From assembly GCA_965232165.1 (NCBI GenBank), contig CBDDOY010000001.1:434001-498000 (forward strand): 64,000 nt of DNA, given 5' to 3'. The notes under the pieces are model-generated. The model was not told the origin of the DNA and made no database searches. It saw only the letters and a program-made list of their open reading frames with translations. This DNA is from UBA2779 sp965232165. Lineage in GTDB: Bacteria > Spirochaetota > Spirochaetia > DSM-2461. Made by a program: the position numbers and the translations under genes. This document shows, in pieces, positions 53,009 to 61,804 of this stretch; positions within the stretch are counted from its first letter, which is position 1, and each line of letters starts with the position of its first letter.

Positions 53009-53743
53009 TTACTTCAATCCATTGTCGGCTCGGAGATTCTCTTCAAATCGGCCAAGGAGAGCCTTGGAATGGCGTACCGAGGTTTCAACCCATCGGAAAT
53101 AAGTCGCCATCGCATCCTTCAATTCAAGCGGCCAAGGAAGATGCTCCTGCCGAATACGGGTTGAAAGCACATAAAGTATTATAGCCGCAGCAGCAGAAAT
53201 ATTGAAGCTGTCCACAAATCCAACCATAGGGATATGGAGAAATTCATCAGCCTGTTTCTTCACATCATCGGAAATGCCATGTTTCTCTGTCCCGAAAACT
53301 ACCGCAATAGGCCCTTTGACCAGATCAAGAGTTTCCGGAGATACGGTCTTATCGGTTTGCAAACTGGTTGCCACAATTCGGAAACCCCGTTGTTTGAGGG
53401 TGCGTAGGACTTCCGGCGTACATGTGCCATGTCCTGGCACGGCACTTTGCACAGGGGTTTCATCCTCCAGATTATAAATCATGACATCCAGCCATTGACT
53501 GGTTCCTAAATCCACCTGGCGGTCGGTCCTGAAGCGGTTTTTATTAGCAATGGCGTGAATTTCCTGTATGCCCAACGCATCACAGTGACGGATTATCGCA
53601 CTGCCGTTTCGGGAATCGTATAAATTCTCTACAACGCAGACAATGTATCGGGTTCGTTGTTCAAGAACAGTTTTCAACCGGCTTATCCGACGGGCACTTA
53701 GGAAATTCTCTAGGAAATGCAGCCTTTCTTTGTCTATTTCCAT
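53009..53743 (-). CDS. trmH: TrmH-family (SpoU) tRNA/rRNA 2'-O-methyltransferase
   Basis: ATG 53743 gives MEIDKERLHFLENFLSARRI; a TTG one codon earlier is less likely. The SPOUT knot motifs are present: motif 1 ENLYDSRNGSAIIRHCDALG, motif 2 IAVVFGTEKHGIS and motif 3 MVGFVDSFNISAAAAIILY. This three-motif form with N-terminal RxxRIxRLKxVLxxRT is close to TrmH (Gm18 of tRNA). It is soluble. Co-directional with the M48 protease gene. Confidence 0.9.
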   Translation of the reverse strand: MEIDKERLHFLENFLSARRISRLKTVLEQRTRYIVCVVENLYDSRNGSAIIRHCDALGIQEIHAIANKNRFRTDRQVDLGTSQWLDVMIYNLEDETPVQSAVPGHGTCTPEVLRTLKQRGFRIVATSLQTDKTVSPETLDLVKGPIAVVFGTEKHGISDDVKKQADEFLHIPMVGFVDSFNISAAAAIILYVLSTRIRQEHLPWPLELKDAMATYFRWVETSVRHSKALLGRFEENLRADNGLK

Positions 53744-53746
53744 CAA

Positions 53747-54238
53747 AATGAAAATAAACTTTATCCGGTGATCGGTCTAGTACACCGACATGCTGTCAGT
53801 GCTTTGGGGTGTCCCTCCCAGACAGCCGATAAATGGATACTTCAAGAACTGCCGGAAAGAGGTTCAAGTTACTTCAAGGCCGAATGCATCAGATGTACCG
53901 CTGATTACATGTCGGGTTAATAATGCCCCGAAGATTCAGATTAGAAAAAAGCACCCCCTAGAAGCAGCCATTCCGTTATAAAAAAACGATTTATGAGGAA
54001 GATGGCTATGCCTTTTCTCCGTTGGTGCCATCCCGATTGCTCAAGTTCCAATCTGCCTAGAACGAAAAACCGTTAGTTCGCCGTGAATTCCAGCGCATAA
54101 CAGCTTTTGGCAAGGCTTCCTGCATTTGCCAAGATAATTCCTTTCAGAGAAAAATTTTAGCAAAAAACAACCACACAGAAAAAAATCATAAATTCTCATG
54201 CTTAGCACACCCATAATCTTCGGGGCACCGCAAACAGA
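53747..54238. other. Intergenic region, no gene supported
   Basis: No ORF with family likeness, no repeat shared with the rest of the window and no clear promoter was found. A short AT-rich stretch near 54150-54190 precedes the end of the thiamine-binding protein gene. Confidence 0.4.
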
Positions 54239-54547
54239 CTACCCCTTTTTACCGAGTTTGGATTGGACGCTGGCCACCTTGTCATCCATAGATTGCTCTC
54301 TGTCTATACGGGTGCCTAACTTGATGGTGGCAGTAATACGGGGCGCCCCCATCTCATGGACAACCTCATGACATCGCTTAACAGCCGCAAATACGGCCTC
54401 CCATTCCCCTTCGATATTGGTTCCATAGGCATGCAGGCGAGTCTTCAAACCGGCTTCGTCGAGTATGCGATGGCATGCAGAAATGTACTTCGATACCGAA
54501 ACTCCTACCCCAATCGGCACGAGACATAAATCGATGATAACCTTCAT
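54239..54547 (-). CDS. MTH1187-family thiamine-binding protein
   Basis: ATG 54547 is preceded by aaggagg at 6 nt and gives MKVIIDLCLVPIGVGVSVSK, the family N-terminus. LHAYGTNIEGEWEAVFAAVK and CHEVVHEMGAPRITATIKLG complete the ferredoxin-like fold, 102 aa in all. Members bind thiamine or related compounds; physiological role uncertain. Single gene. Confidence 0.88.
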   Translation of the reverse strand: MKVIIDLCLVPIGVGVSVSKYISACHRILDEAGLKTRLHAYGTNIEGEWEAVFAAVKRCHEVVHEMGAPRITATIKLGTRIDREQSMDDKVASVQSKLGKKG

Positions 54548-54765
54548 TAAATTCCTCCTTGATGGATTAGGCGGCGACAGAGCCGCTGCCTGCGCATCTG
54601 CATCATGATACATTTAAAAGTATAACCTCGTGCATCTATAAAAGTTAAGCTCTCTTTAACAGAATCAGAGACCCTAATTAACCCAACTCATCGACGACAC
54701 CTTTCATGTCATAGAAACGGGGGCATGGACGGAAGAATTCCCCGTCGTGTAACATAAATTTCAAA

Positions 54766-54903
54766 TATCAATATCTGGGCGCAACCCTACGGGTCGGGCT
54801 TTTCACTGCAATGCCTTAATCTGGCAGCCTGCCCCCCCCCTCCCCCCGGCTCATTGCCAATCGCCGGGGCTGCCAGCGGCATTTCCGTTTCAATCCCTTG
54901 CGC
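54766..54903 (-). repeat. Hairpin repeat element (family H), copy 4
   Basis: Inverted copy. The centre is nine C, a T and six C, mirroring the interrupted G-run of copy 2; the inner stem ccccggc / gccgggg is intact. It ends about 50 bp upstream of the PAP2 gene start. Confidence 0.8.
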
Positions 54904-54952
54904 CTATTGCCGTCATCTGGTAAATCTCCATGTAAAGAAACACCGGCATGGC

Positions 54953-55942
54953 ATGATACTGACTCAATGGCAAACAGAACTCCTCCTCCAGTTTCAGGGT
55001 ATCAATGCCCTTTGGGAGAAGGTTATGCTGTTCTCCACTTGGCTGGGATACCCTTTTATTCTCTTGTGGATCACGGCAACAATTTTCTGGTGCGTCGATG
55101 CGCGAACAGGATACAGATTCGCATTTTTCATCTTATTCGGCGGGGTGATCAACGAAGCTTTGAAGCTCGTTTTTCATCTCCCTCGGCCATATTGGACAGA
55201 TCCCCGTATAGCATCCATTGGTCATGCCTCATCTTCATTCGGGTTTCCATCGGGGCATGCGCAGATATCGGCGGTGTGGATGTATATCGGAAGCCTTCTC
55301 CGTTCTCGTTCGGGATGGGCATTAGCCATATTGACGGCATTGCTGGTGGGCATTTCACGGGTATTTCTTGGACAGCATTTCCCCCTGCAGGTGCTGTGGG
55401 GATGGATTATCGGGTTTGTTTTATACCTGGTGTTTATTCGCCTTGAGCAGCCATTAAAAAACTGGTTTGTAAAGCATAACCTCATACAGAAGCTGGCATA
55501 CCTAGGAGTTGCAGCCATCCTGTTATGTGCAGTGAATTGGAGCATTGCCCAGAGGCTGTCGGGGTGGCACATGCCGGAGAACTGGGCATCAAATGCTCAG
55601 ATATACCATGATGCCGATGAAGACCTTAACCCTGCCGATCCGGGATCGGGCTATGCTCTCATCATGGCCCTCATAGGGGCGCTGTTTGGCATGATGCTCC
55701 AAAATCAACAGGGCGGCTATTCCGCCAAAGGACGGCTGCGAAAACGGCTGGCAAGATGGCTTGTTGGAACAATGGCCATCGTCCTGTTGATGGGGGCATT
55801 CACCTTCATCGAGAAGATTGTTCCTCTTGAAGATGGAAGTGCCGGTATGATAATTTGGGATTCTCTCCAGTCCTTCATCATCTTGTTTTGCATCTTTCAT
55901 CCTTTACCGGCAATGTTCCGGCGATTGCGCCTATTACTGTAA
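54953..55942 (+). CDS. PAP2-family membrane phosphatase
   Basis: ATG 54953 is chosen because the sequence before it is repeat-element DNA. The 329-aa protein has the three PAP2 motifs: KLVFHLPRPYW (KxxxxxxRP), SFGFPSGHAQ (PSGH) and SRVFLGQHFPLQVLWGW (SRxxxxxH), within about six membrane spans. The C-terminal 150 residues add three more spans and a charged DADEDLNPADPGSGY loop. It likely dephosphorylates lipid phosphates on the periplasmic face. A good Shine-Dalgarno is not seen. Confidence 0.85.
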   Translation: MILTQWQTELLLQFQGINALWEKVMLFSTWLGYPFILLWITATIFWCVDARTGYRFAFFILFGGVINEALKLVFHLPRPYWTDPRIASIGHASSSFGFPSGHAQISAVWMYIGSLLRSRSGWALAILTALLVGISRVFLGQHFPLQVLWGWIIGFVLYLVFIRLEQPLKNWFVKHNLIQKLAYLGVAAILLCAVNWSIAQRLSGWHMPENWASNAQIYHDADEDLNPADPGSGYALIMALIGALFGMMLQNQQGGYSAKGRLRKRLARWLVGTMAIVLLMGAFTFIEKIVPLEDGSAGMIIWDSLQSFIILFCIFHPLPAMFRRLRLLL

Positions 55943-56071
55943 TGGGCTTCGGCAGCTTGAATTCTTCATAATTTGATAGCCGCATTCTTGAATCAATAGC
56001 CATATTCTTGCCGGGGAATTTCGGTTCATCTCCATGTTGGAAGCATTATAATAGAGAGTGGAGGTATGAAT

Positions 56072-57511
56072 ATGACCAATTTAAACAATGTTGGAAACTC
56101 GGCTGTTCAAATCACAGTCAAAATGGGGCTCCTCATCCTTTTATTTCTTTTCTTGCTGATTCCTGTTTCATTTATCAACTCCCTGGGGGAAGAAAGAGAA
56201 GAAAGGGCCAAAAGGGCAGCTCGGGAAGTCATTGATGGTGTAGGCGGGGAATTCGAGATGATAGGCCCAGTACTTGTCATTCCCTACAAAGCGACAAAGG
56301 AAGAATCCTTCCTCAGTGAAGAAGATGGATGGAAGCTGAAGAAATCCGAGACTTCAGGCGAATTCTACTCTTTGCCCGAAAGTGTCGAGATAGAAGGCAG
56401 GGTAGAGGCAGAAGAACGGCAGCGAGGAATTTACAGCACACCGATCTACAGGGCGGCAATAACCGTGAAAGGCCGCTTCATCATTCCGGATAATTCCATC
56501 TTTCCAGAGGGAACCCAGATGCAATTGAATAGAAGCCGCCTCATCGCCGACATCCCGGATGTGCGGGGAATAAGGGAACTCTCTGAATTGCAGTGGGGAG
56601 AATCTCGGCATCCCTTCACCCCTGATTCCAGCGCCTCAACGGCGGGATCGGGCATCGCAGCCGGGCGGCTCGGCTTAGGCGTCCCCGGACAATCGCTCTC
56701 CTTTTCCTGGAACATGGTAATCGATGGCGGCGGCAGCATCGCCATAACCCCGTTAGGGAGGGATGCGACATTGACTCTTTCGGGAGACTGGCCTTCGCCA
56801 TCATTCAAGGGCGCCAGACTTCCCGATGAACGGCAGTGGGATGATACAGGGTTTAATGCCCGCTGGCGCATCCCTGAAGTCAGCCGGGCAATTCAGCCTT
56901 ATGGAAAGATTGAGAACCTGTTAGCCGCTGTATTCAATCTTGAAGGTGAGGAAGAAATGAAACGGCCTAGGTATGCATCATGGGATTATAGCGGATTAAG
57001 CGTTCATGCGTTGGCGGTTGAATTACTGGATACAGTGAACACCTATACCAAATTCGAACGTTCCTTGAAATACAGCTTCCTTTTTCTTGTCGTCCCTTTC
57101 ATCATCCTATTCCTTATTGAGGTGCTGGGCGGACAAAGGGTGCACCTGGTTCAGTACTTGCTTGTCGGTACCGTCGATCTTGTGTTCTATCTGCTGCTGC
57201 TTTCCCTTTCTGAGCACCTCGGATTCGATTATGCCTACCTGCTTGCCGCTATGTCCGCCGGTGTGTTGCTGAGCTTCTACATACTGAGCAGCACGGGGGC
57301 CCGCCTTGCCGTTCCAGTCATACCCCTAGTGATAGGAGCGGTTTATTTCTGGCTTTGGGTTACCCTCCGCTCTAAGGATTATGCCCTGCTGATTGGCTCC
57401 ATCGGCCTGTTTTTCATTCTTGCCATCGTGATGATACTAACCCGAAAAGTGGACTATTGGCGTTATGCGAGTCAGTTCAAGACTGTTGAAAATGATGAAT
57501 CTGATCCATAA
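56072..57511 (+). CDS. creD: Cell envelope integrity inner-membrane protein CreD
   Basis: ggaggt lies 6 nt before ATG 56072 and only one nt before ATG 56066, so 56072 is preferred. The 479-aa product follows CreD: an N-terminal span (MGLLILLFLFLLIPVSFINS), then EREERAKRAAREVIDGVGGE, a periplasmic region of about 280 residues with IYRAAITVKGRF, then four or five C-terminal spans beginning ERSLKYSFLFLVVPFIILFL with EVLGGQRVHLVQYLLVG. No CreBC genes are adjacent. Function in envelope stress is known only loosely. Confidence 0.9.
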   Translation: MTNLNNVGNSAVQITVKMGLLILLFLFLLIPVSFINSLGEEREERAKRAAREVIDGVGGEFEMIGPVLVIPYKATKEESFLSEEDGWKLKKSETSGEFYSLPESVEIEGRVEAEERQRGIYSTPIYRAAITVKGRFIIPDNSIFPEGTQMQLNRSRLIADIPDVRGIRELSELQWGESRHPFTPDSSASTAGSGIAAGRLGLGVPGQSLSFSWNMVIDGGGSIAITPLGRDATLTLSGDWPSPSFKGARLPDERQWDDTGFNARWRIPEVSRAIQPYGKIENLLAAVFNLEGEEEMKRPRYASWDYSGLSVHALAVELLDTVNTYTKFERSLKYSFLFLVVPFIILFLIEVLGGQRVHLVQYLLVGTVDLVFYLLLLSLSEHLGFDYAYLLAAMSAGVLLSFYILSSTGARLAVPVIPLVIGAVYFWLWVTLRSKDYALLIGSIGLFFILAIVMILTRKVDYWRYASQFKTVENDESDP

Positions 57512-57622
57512 TCAGGAGAGTATCTTATTACATTGAAAGAAGTTATACAAGGGGGCCTCAATCTGAAAACTTAATCTTATATCCCCTTGTCATATCGATA
57601 ATGGAACAGTATATTGTTATAA

Positions 57623-57786
57623 GGGCACCTCTAAGAAACAGCTCTAGGAAATTGACGAAGAAATTTTTTGTCGATACAAGGCGGCAAAAGCTAAGGGCGT
57701 AGCTTAAGCTACGTGAGCATTTTGACAACGCAGTAGCGGCGGAAAAGTTCGAGTCAAGAACTAAATGGGGTTTTTTAGAGGTGCCC
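57623..57786 (+). repeat. MITE family 1, complete with ATAA duplication
   Basis: Termini gggcacctctaagaaa and ttttttagaggtgccc, 164 bp, ATAA directly on both sides. The centre is the palindrome cgtagcttaagctacg. It lies in the creD-lipoprotein gap and probably supplies upstream DNA to the lipoprotein gene 55 nt further on. Confidence 0.88.
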
Positions 57787-57840
57787 ATAAATTAAAGATT
57801 TGAATTTCCATCCATCATGGTGGAAAAATTGGAGGTGTTC

Positions 57841-58959
57841 ATGAAAATGTCGTACTTGTTTGCGGTGATGACTGTTGTATCACTGCTGGTACTAGCGGGG
57901 TGTCCTTCTGGAACGGATAATGTAGGAACAAATGGTGAAGCCGTTTCACTTCCTGCGAATCTGGATGATGCCCAGAAATCGGCGGCCGATCAATCCGTTG
58001 AGCTTCTGGAGCAGGTTGAAGAACAAATTGTCAACAAAGCTGATACTCTGACTACTGGAGATGTTTCGTTTACGATTAATGACGAGACCGTAGAAGGCTC
58101 CATTACCCAGATTGCTGATGCTGCGTCCGCATCGTTCGGCGGAAGTGCGATTCCAGCCGCTGCCGCAGAGGCTGGAGAGAAAGTTATTGATTTTAAGTTT
58201 AAGGATGGAGAAGAAATTGGAGGGACACAGAAAGTAACCACCTATGCAGACGGTTCATGGGATATGGAAGGAGAGGCAATTTTCAAGAATGTTGAAAGCC
58301 TTGTTGACGGCAACCCCCCAGACATCCCAATCAAGTATGAGAAAACCAAAGTTGATAAAGACGGCAAGATTACTGGCGGGGGCATTAAGGTCGATGATGT
58401 ACCGGTTGAAACCGAAGCATTCAATGCGCTGAAGAAAATTGCTGTCTTCTATAAGAAACTCAATGCCCGGCTTCCTGCGAGCACCGATGGATCCCTGCCT
58501 GATCCGGCTTCCCTGATGGACATAACAATGGAGTCATCTGCCAAGGCCATTAAGAATGGAGAAACGACTGAGTTCGAATCTTTTTCAGCTATGTATGAAG
58601 ATGCGAATATTATGCTGTATGGGGCGCAATTGATAGAGGGGACAGAGTCTCCTCCTGTATATATAGACGGCTCTTTGGAATTGATCAGTACGGTCAAGAA
58701 TACTATGAAGGCCAAGTCGGATGCCGGGTTTTCGTATGATTTCTCCATGGTCCATGTGATAAAAACGACGACGACCAGCGTGGCTTCTGACACAGAGAAC
58801 TACACGACTGGCTACAGCGTTATCAGCACCCTTAACCTTAAGGCGGAAGTTGATGGAATCAGTGTTGAGTTCAAAGACATTAAGAATGCAAATAAGAATT
58901 CGTTTACCATGCAGCGCAATCCTGATGACGAAGGCCCCCCCCCCAGAAGAAGTAAATAA
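57841..58959 (+). CDS. Lipoprotein with a poly-C tract near its 3' end
   Basis: ATG 57841 follows ggaggtg; the signal peptide ends in the lipobox LVLAGC. The mature protein is acidic and repetitive in style, with no recognised domain (LDDAQKSAADQSVELLEQVE, DGSWDMEGEAIFKNVESL, AEVDGISVEFKDIKNANK). At 58934-58943 a run of ten C is followed by a quick stop (RRSK). With nine C the frame would continue EEVNNEDEQRRRWTGTIVVD to a stop at 59113, about 50 residues more, which looks like the natural end. Switching by slippage or a homopolymer error are both possible. A terminator follows at 59178. Confidence 0.78.
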   Translation: MKMSYLFAVMTVVSLLVLAGCPSGTDNVGTNGEAVSLPANLDDAQKSAADQSVELLEQVEEQIVNKADTLTTGDVSFTINDETVEGSITQIADAASASFGGSAIPAAAAEAGEKVIDFKFKDGEEIGGTQKVTTYADGSWDMEGEAIFKNVESLVDGNPPDIPIKYEKTKVDKDGKITGGGIKVDDVPVETEAFNALKKIAVFYKKLNARLPASTDGSLPDPASLMDITMESSAKAIKNGETTEFESFSAMYEDANIMLYGAQLIEGTESPPVYIDGSLELISTVKNTMKAKSDAGFSYDFSMVHVIKTTTTSVASDTENYTTGYSVISTLNLKAEVDGISVEFKDIKNANKNSFTMQRNPDDEGPPPRRSK

Positions 58960-59177
58960 TGAAGATGAACAGCGCCGTAGATGGACCGGAACCATTGTCG
59001 TAGATGGAACACAGATCAAAATGGATGGTATGAAGATGGCGGTACTGTCCAAATTGCTGTCCATGAGCAGCGGGCCTCCTCCTGGAAAGGAGAAACGGAA
59101 GACTATTAAATAGCTCTGAGGCTCTTGGAGATAATGGCGGCTGTTTTACAGTAAGCACATCATCCAGATGATAATGT

Positions 59178-59204
59178 CGGCCCCTTCAGTGAAGGGGCCT
59201 TTTT
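59178..59204 (+). terminator. Rho-independent terminator
   Basis: ggccccttc and gaaggggcc form a perfect 9-bp stem with a 3-nt loop, followed by six T. It serves the lipoprotein gene, and its position after 59113 favours the longer form of that gene. Confidence 0.9.
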
Positions 59205-59298
59205 TGGGCCATGCCGCAAAGAACCTTTGGCCGGCAGGCGGCAGAAATGACTTTTAAGCGATGCTATTTCGTCTGCTTTTAGCCGACATGTCTGTGAT

Positions 59299-60288
59299 AT
59301 GCTCAAAGCTATGGAAGCCAAACGAGGCGTGCAAATTATGAACGAAATGGCATCCCGTGGAATACCATTTTTCTTCATGGCAGATGCCTGGGCACGGCAC
59401 TGGGTGGTTCGTGAAATATCCGAGGCGGCTGATTCAGGCTATCGGTGGAATCTCGGATGGCCTGAGTGTTCTTCTGATTCACGGCCGATCAAACGAGAAT
59501 TTCAGTTCTGCTTCGAGGCGGTGGATTTCGCCCGTTATGCACGCGGCTTCCGCATCGTGAGAGAAGGGCAGATGAGAGGCGAAACATGGCTCTCTAATCT
59601 TACATTTCCTTCAAAACTGCGCACCGATCTCTCGCTCAAAGAGATGTTTCTGGCTGCTGATGCCGAATTTCGCCTCTACATTCCCGACAAACTGACGGTG
59701 TTCTCTCCGGAACGTTTCATTCGAATCAGCCATAAGGGCTGTATCTCGTCTTATCCCATGAAAGGGACCATCAGGGCCGATAAGCCTGATGCGGAAATAT
59801 CAGTTCTCCAGGATGCCAAGGAAATAGCCGAGCATGTCACCATCGTCGATCTTATCCGCAATGATATTGGGATGGTTGCCGATAGAGTCAAAGTTCCCCG
59901 ATTTAGGTATATTACGAAAGTTGCGGCGCGAGGAATATCCCTCCTTCAAGTGAGTTCTGAAATCACAGGGGAATTGGGATTAGACTGGAAGTCTCGTGTC
60001 GGTACAATACTGTCTGCGATGCTGCCGGCCGGATCGGTTACCGGGGCGCCCAAGAAACGCACCTGTGAAATAATCAGAGAAGCCGAACGGCATGAGCGGG
60101 GGTGGTATGCCGGAGTTTTTGGCTGCTTCAACGGCAGAGAACTCGACAGTGCCGTGTCAATACGTTTTGTGCGGAAAGATCGGAACGGCCATCTTTACTA
60201 TCACAGCGGTGGAGGCATCACCATCAATAGCGATCTTCACAGGGAATATGCCGAACTAAAAGAGAAAATCTATGTCCCTATTAGTTGA
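59299..60288 (+). CDS. pabB: Aminodeoxychorismate synthase component I (PabB-like)
   Basis: Chorismate-binding enzyme of 329 aa, lacking the long N-terminal domain of TrpE, as in short PabB proteins. Key blocks are PMKGTIRADKPDAEI, HVTIVDLIRNDIGMVADRVK with DLxRND, VAARGISLLQVSSEITGEL and MLPAGSVTGAPKKRTCEIIR, then GWYAGVFGCFNGRELDSAVS and YHSGGGITINSD. It converts chorismate to aminodeoxychorismate for folate. Start is uncertain: ATG 59299, 59311 or 59338, the last having gagg 10 nt upstream. The 17-nt overlap with pabC shows coupling. Confidence 0.87.
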   Translation: MLKAMEAKRGVQIMNEMASRGIPFFFMADAWARHWVVREISEAADSGYRWNLGWPECSSDSRPIKREFQFCFEAVDFARYARGFRIVREGQMRGETWLSNLTFPSKLRTDLSLKEMFLAADAEFRLYIPDKLTVFSPERFIRISHKGCISSYPMKGTIRADKPDAEISVLQDAKEIAEHVTIVDLIRNDIGMVADRVKVPRFRYITKVAARGISLLQVSSEITGELGLDWKSRVGTILSAMLPAGSVTGAPKKRTCEIIREAERHERGWYAGVFGCFNGRELDSAVSIRFVRKDRNGHLYYHSGGGITINSDLHREYAELKEKIYVPIS

Positions 60289-60880
60289 GACTCTTCGCTC
60301 CGTGGACGGTGTTTTTGAAGACCTTTCTCCGCATCTGCGGCGTATGTCCAGTTCTCGGCTTGCCTTGTGGGGATTGACCAATGAGATTGATCTTCGGCGG
60401 GCTCTCAATGCTCTTGAAAGCAGGACGGGTGTCTGGAAAATTCGTGTTTTGTATGACAGGGTGATTCGGCGTATAGATGCCCATGAGTATACCCAGCCGA
60501 AAATCCAGACAGCCGCCATTGTGAGCGATAATGAAATCGATTATTCATACAAATGGAATGACCGCTCAAGGCTGGACAGGCTGGTTCTGATGGCAAAAAA
60601 CAGCGGGGCGGATACCATTCTTATCGTTAAGAATGGTCTGATAACCGACTTCGCCTATGCCAACGCGGCTTTTTTCGACGGCTCCCAGTGGTGGACGCCG
60701 GCCAAGCCGCTTCTTGCCGGAACGCGGCGAAAGCGGCTCTTAGATTCGAATCGTATCAAAATCGCCGATATCCCGCCGGCATATCTTGGGAAGTTTCAGA
60801 TGGTGAGTCCCATCAATGCCATGATGGATCTCGGTGATGTTGTCATCAAGGTTCCGAATCTATGTATAGACCATCTGTAG
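60272..60880 (+). CDS. pabC: Class IV aminotransferase, PabC-like (aminodeoxychorismate lyase)
   Basis: The 202-aa product has fold-type IV features: N-terminal ETLRSVDGVFEDLSPHLRRM, the internal TILIVKNGLITDFAYANAAF (normally TSxxNxF) and PLLAGTRRKRLLDSNRIKIA (normally GTxR). The lysine residue of the PLP site lies near residue 115 by comparison. Such short PabC-like proteins follow pabB. Together they yield p-aminobenzoate. Slightly short for the family but complete at both ends. Confidence 0.8.
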   Translation: MSLLVETLRSVDGVFEDLSPHLRRMSSSRLALWGLTNEIDLRRALNALESRTGVWKIRVLYDRVIRRIDAHEYTQPKIQTAAIVSDNEIDYSYKWNDRSRLDRLVLMAKNSGADTILIVKNGLITDFAYANAAFFDGSQWWTPAKPLLAGTRRKRLLDSNRIKIADIPPAYLGKFQMVSPINAMMDLGDVVIKVPNLCIDHL

Positions 60881-60931
60881 GGCGCCGCTAAAAACAGCCT
60901 GGGGAACTCGACGAAAAGAGCGAGTCAAGAA

Positions 60932-61456
60932 TTCATCGGATGTTCCCGGCAGCGGTGCAAGATCCATCTTATGAGGAATATCCTCTCCCATGTACCATCT
61001 CGTGATAAAGAGTATCTAGCAGGCCGCATTGAGCAGATATGGAATCAGCCGGATTCACATTCAGCCCGTGAATATGCCAATAGAGTTATAGACGAATTTG
61101 AGGAGCAGTTTCCCAAATCGATGAACTGCCTGGAGGATGGACTTGAAGACTCTATCCAATTCTTTGAATTCTCGGAAATAGACAGTAGAAAGACATCATC
61201 AGCCAATCAATTAGAGGGCACCTCTAAAAAACCCCATTTAGTTCTTGACTCGAACTTTTCCGCCGCTGCTGCGTTGTCAAAATACTCAACTAAGCCCTGC
61301 TACACTCCGCTTTTGCCGCCTTGTATCGACAAAAAATTTCTTCGTCAATTTCCTAAAGCTGTTTTTTAGAGGTGCCCTTAAACTGGATCAGGCTGCCTGA
61401 TGGGAGAATTCGATGGCTTCTTGAAAGAAAACTGCGAACTATACTGGACACTATCG
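60932..61456 (+). pseudogene. IS256-type transposase remnant, second copy, cut by a MITE
   Basis: From 60932 the sequence matches the middle and late part of the 45.5-46.9 kb transposase (MRNILSHVPSRDKEYLAGRI, NQPDSHSAREYANRVIDEF, QFFEFSEIDSRKTSSANQLE) until the MITE at 61216. After it, 61378-61456 matches the IS terminus (gaattcgatggcttcttgaa and cgaactatactggacactat). The region between is lost. A decayed MITE family 1 end lies just upstream (60884-60930). Confidence 0.8.
61216..61377 (-). repeat. MITE family 1, complete, inside the IS256 remnant
   Basis: 162 bp with termini gggcacctctaaaaaa and ttttttagaggtgccc. The flanks TAGA and TTAA differ, as at the 38258 copy. The IS text lost at this junction suggests recombination between two MITE copies. 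Confidence 0.85.
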
Positions 61457-61487
61457 TAGAGAATCGCTGCATACTCGACCGACAGCA

Positions 61488-61800
61488 TTGCACCTTGGCA
61501 AAGAATCCGTAGCAAAGCGCCCTGATATTGATCCGCAGTGCCGTTAAGCATTATAAATCCGAGTATGGCGTTTCCCCGGATGTTATTCTAGGAGCACTCG
61601 GCCAAGGCGCCATGATTCAATCTGCATGGTTGAACTGCTTCTATCCGATGCTGCGGGCACAGATTACGGCAATGATGTGGCTTTCCCTGAAGTTCATTGG
61701 ATTCACATAAGAACCGCAAATCCTATTGAATCTACGTTTGCCACCGACAGATTACGGACAAAAAGAACGAAAGGGTTCTGTTTTCAAGCACAAGCCATAA
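61488..61800 (+). pseudogene. Second IS256-group transposase C-terminal remnant
   Basis: From about 61629 the frame reads LLLSDAAGTDYGNDVAFPEV then HWIHIRTANPIESTFATDRL and RTKRTKGFCFQAQAINL. The HWxHIRTxNPIESTFAxxRxRTxxTKG pattern is the end of the IS256-group catalytic domain. It differs in type from the two other IS256 copies here. The upstream 61488-61628 is probably part of the same gene in other frames. Confidence 0.7.
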
Positions 61801-61804
61801 ACCT

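Noticed and set aside
54854..54953. Upstream extension of the PAP2 gene
   Set aside because: The first 33 codons translate the family H repeat; ATG 54953 is the first start outside it.
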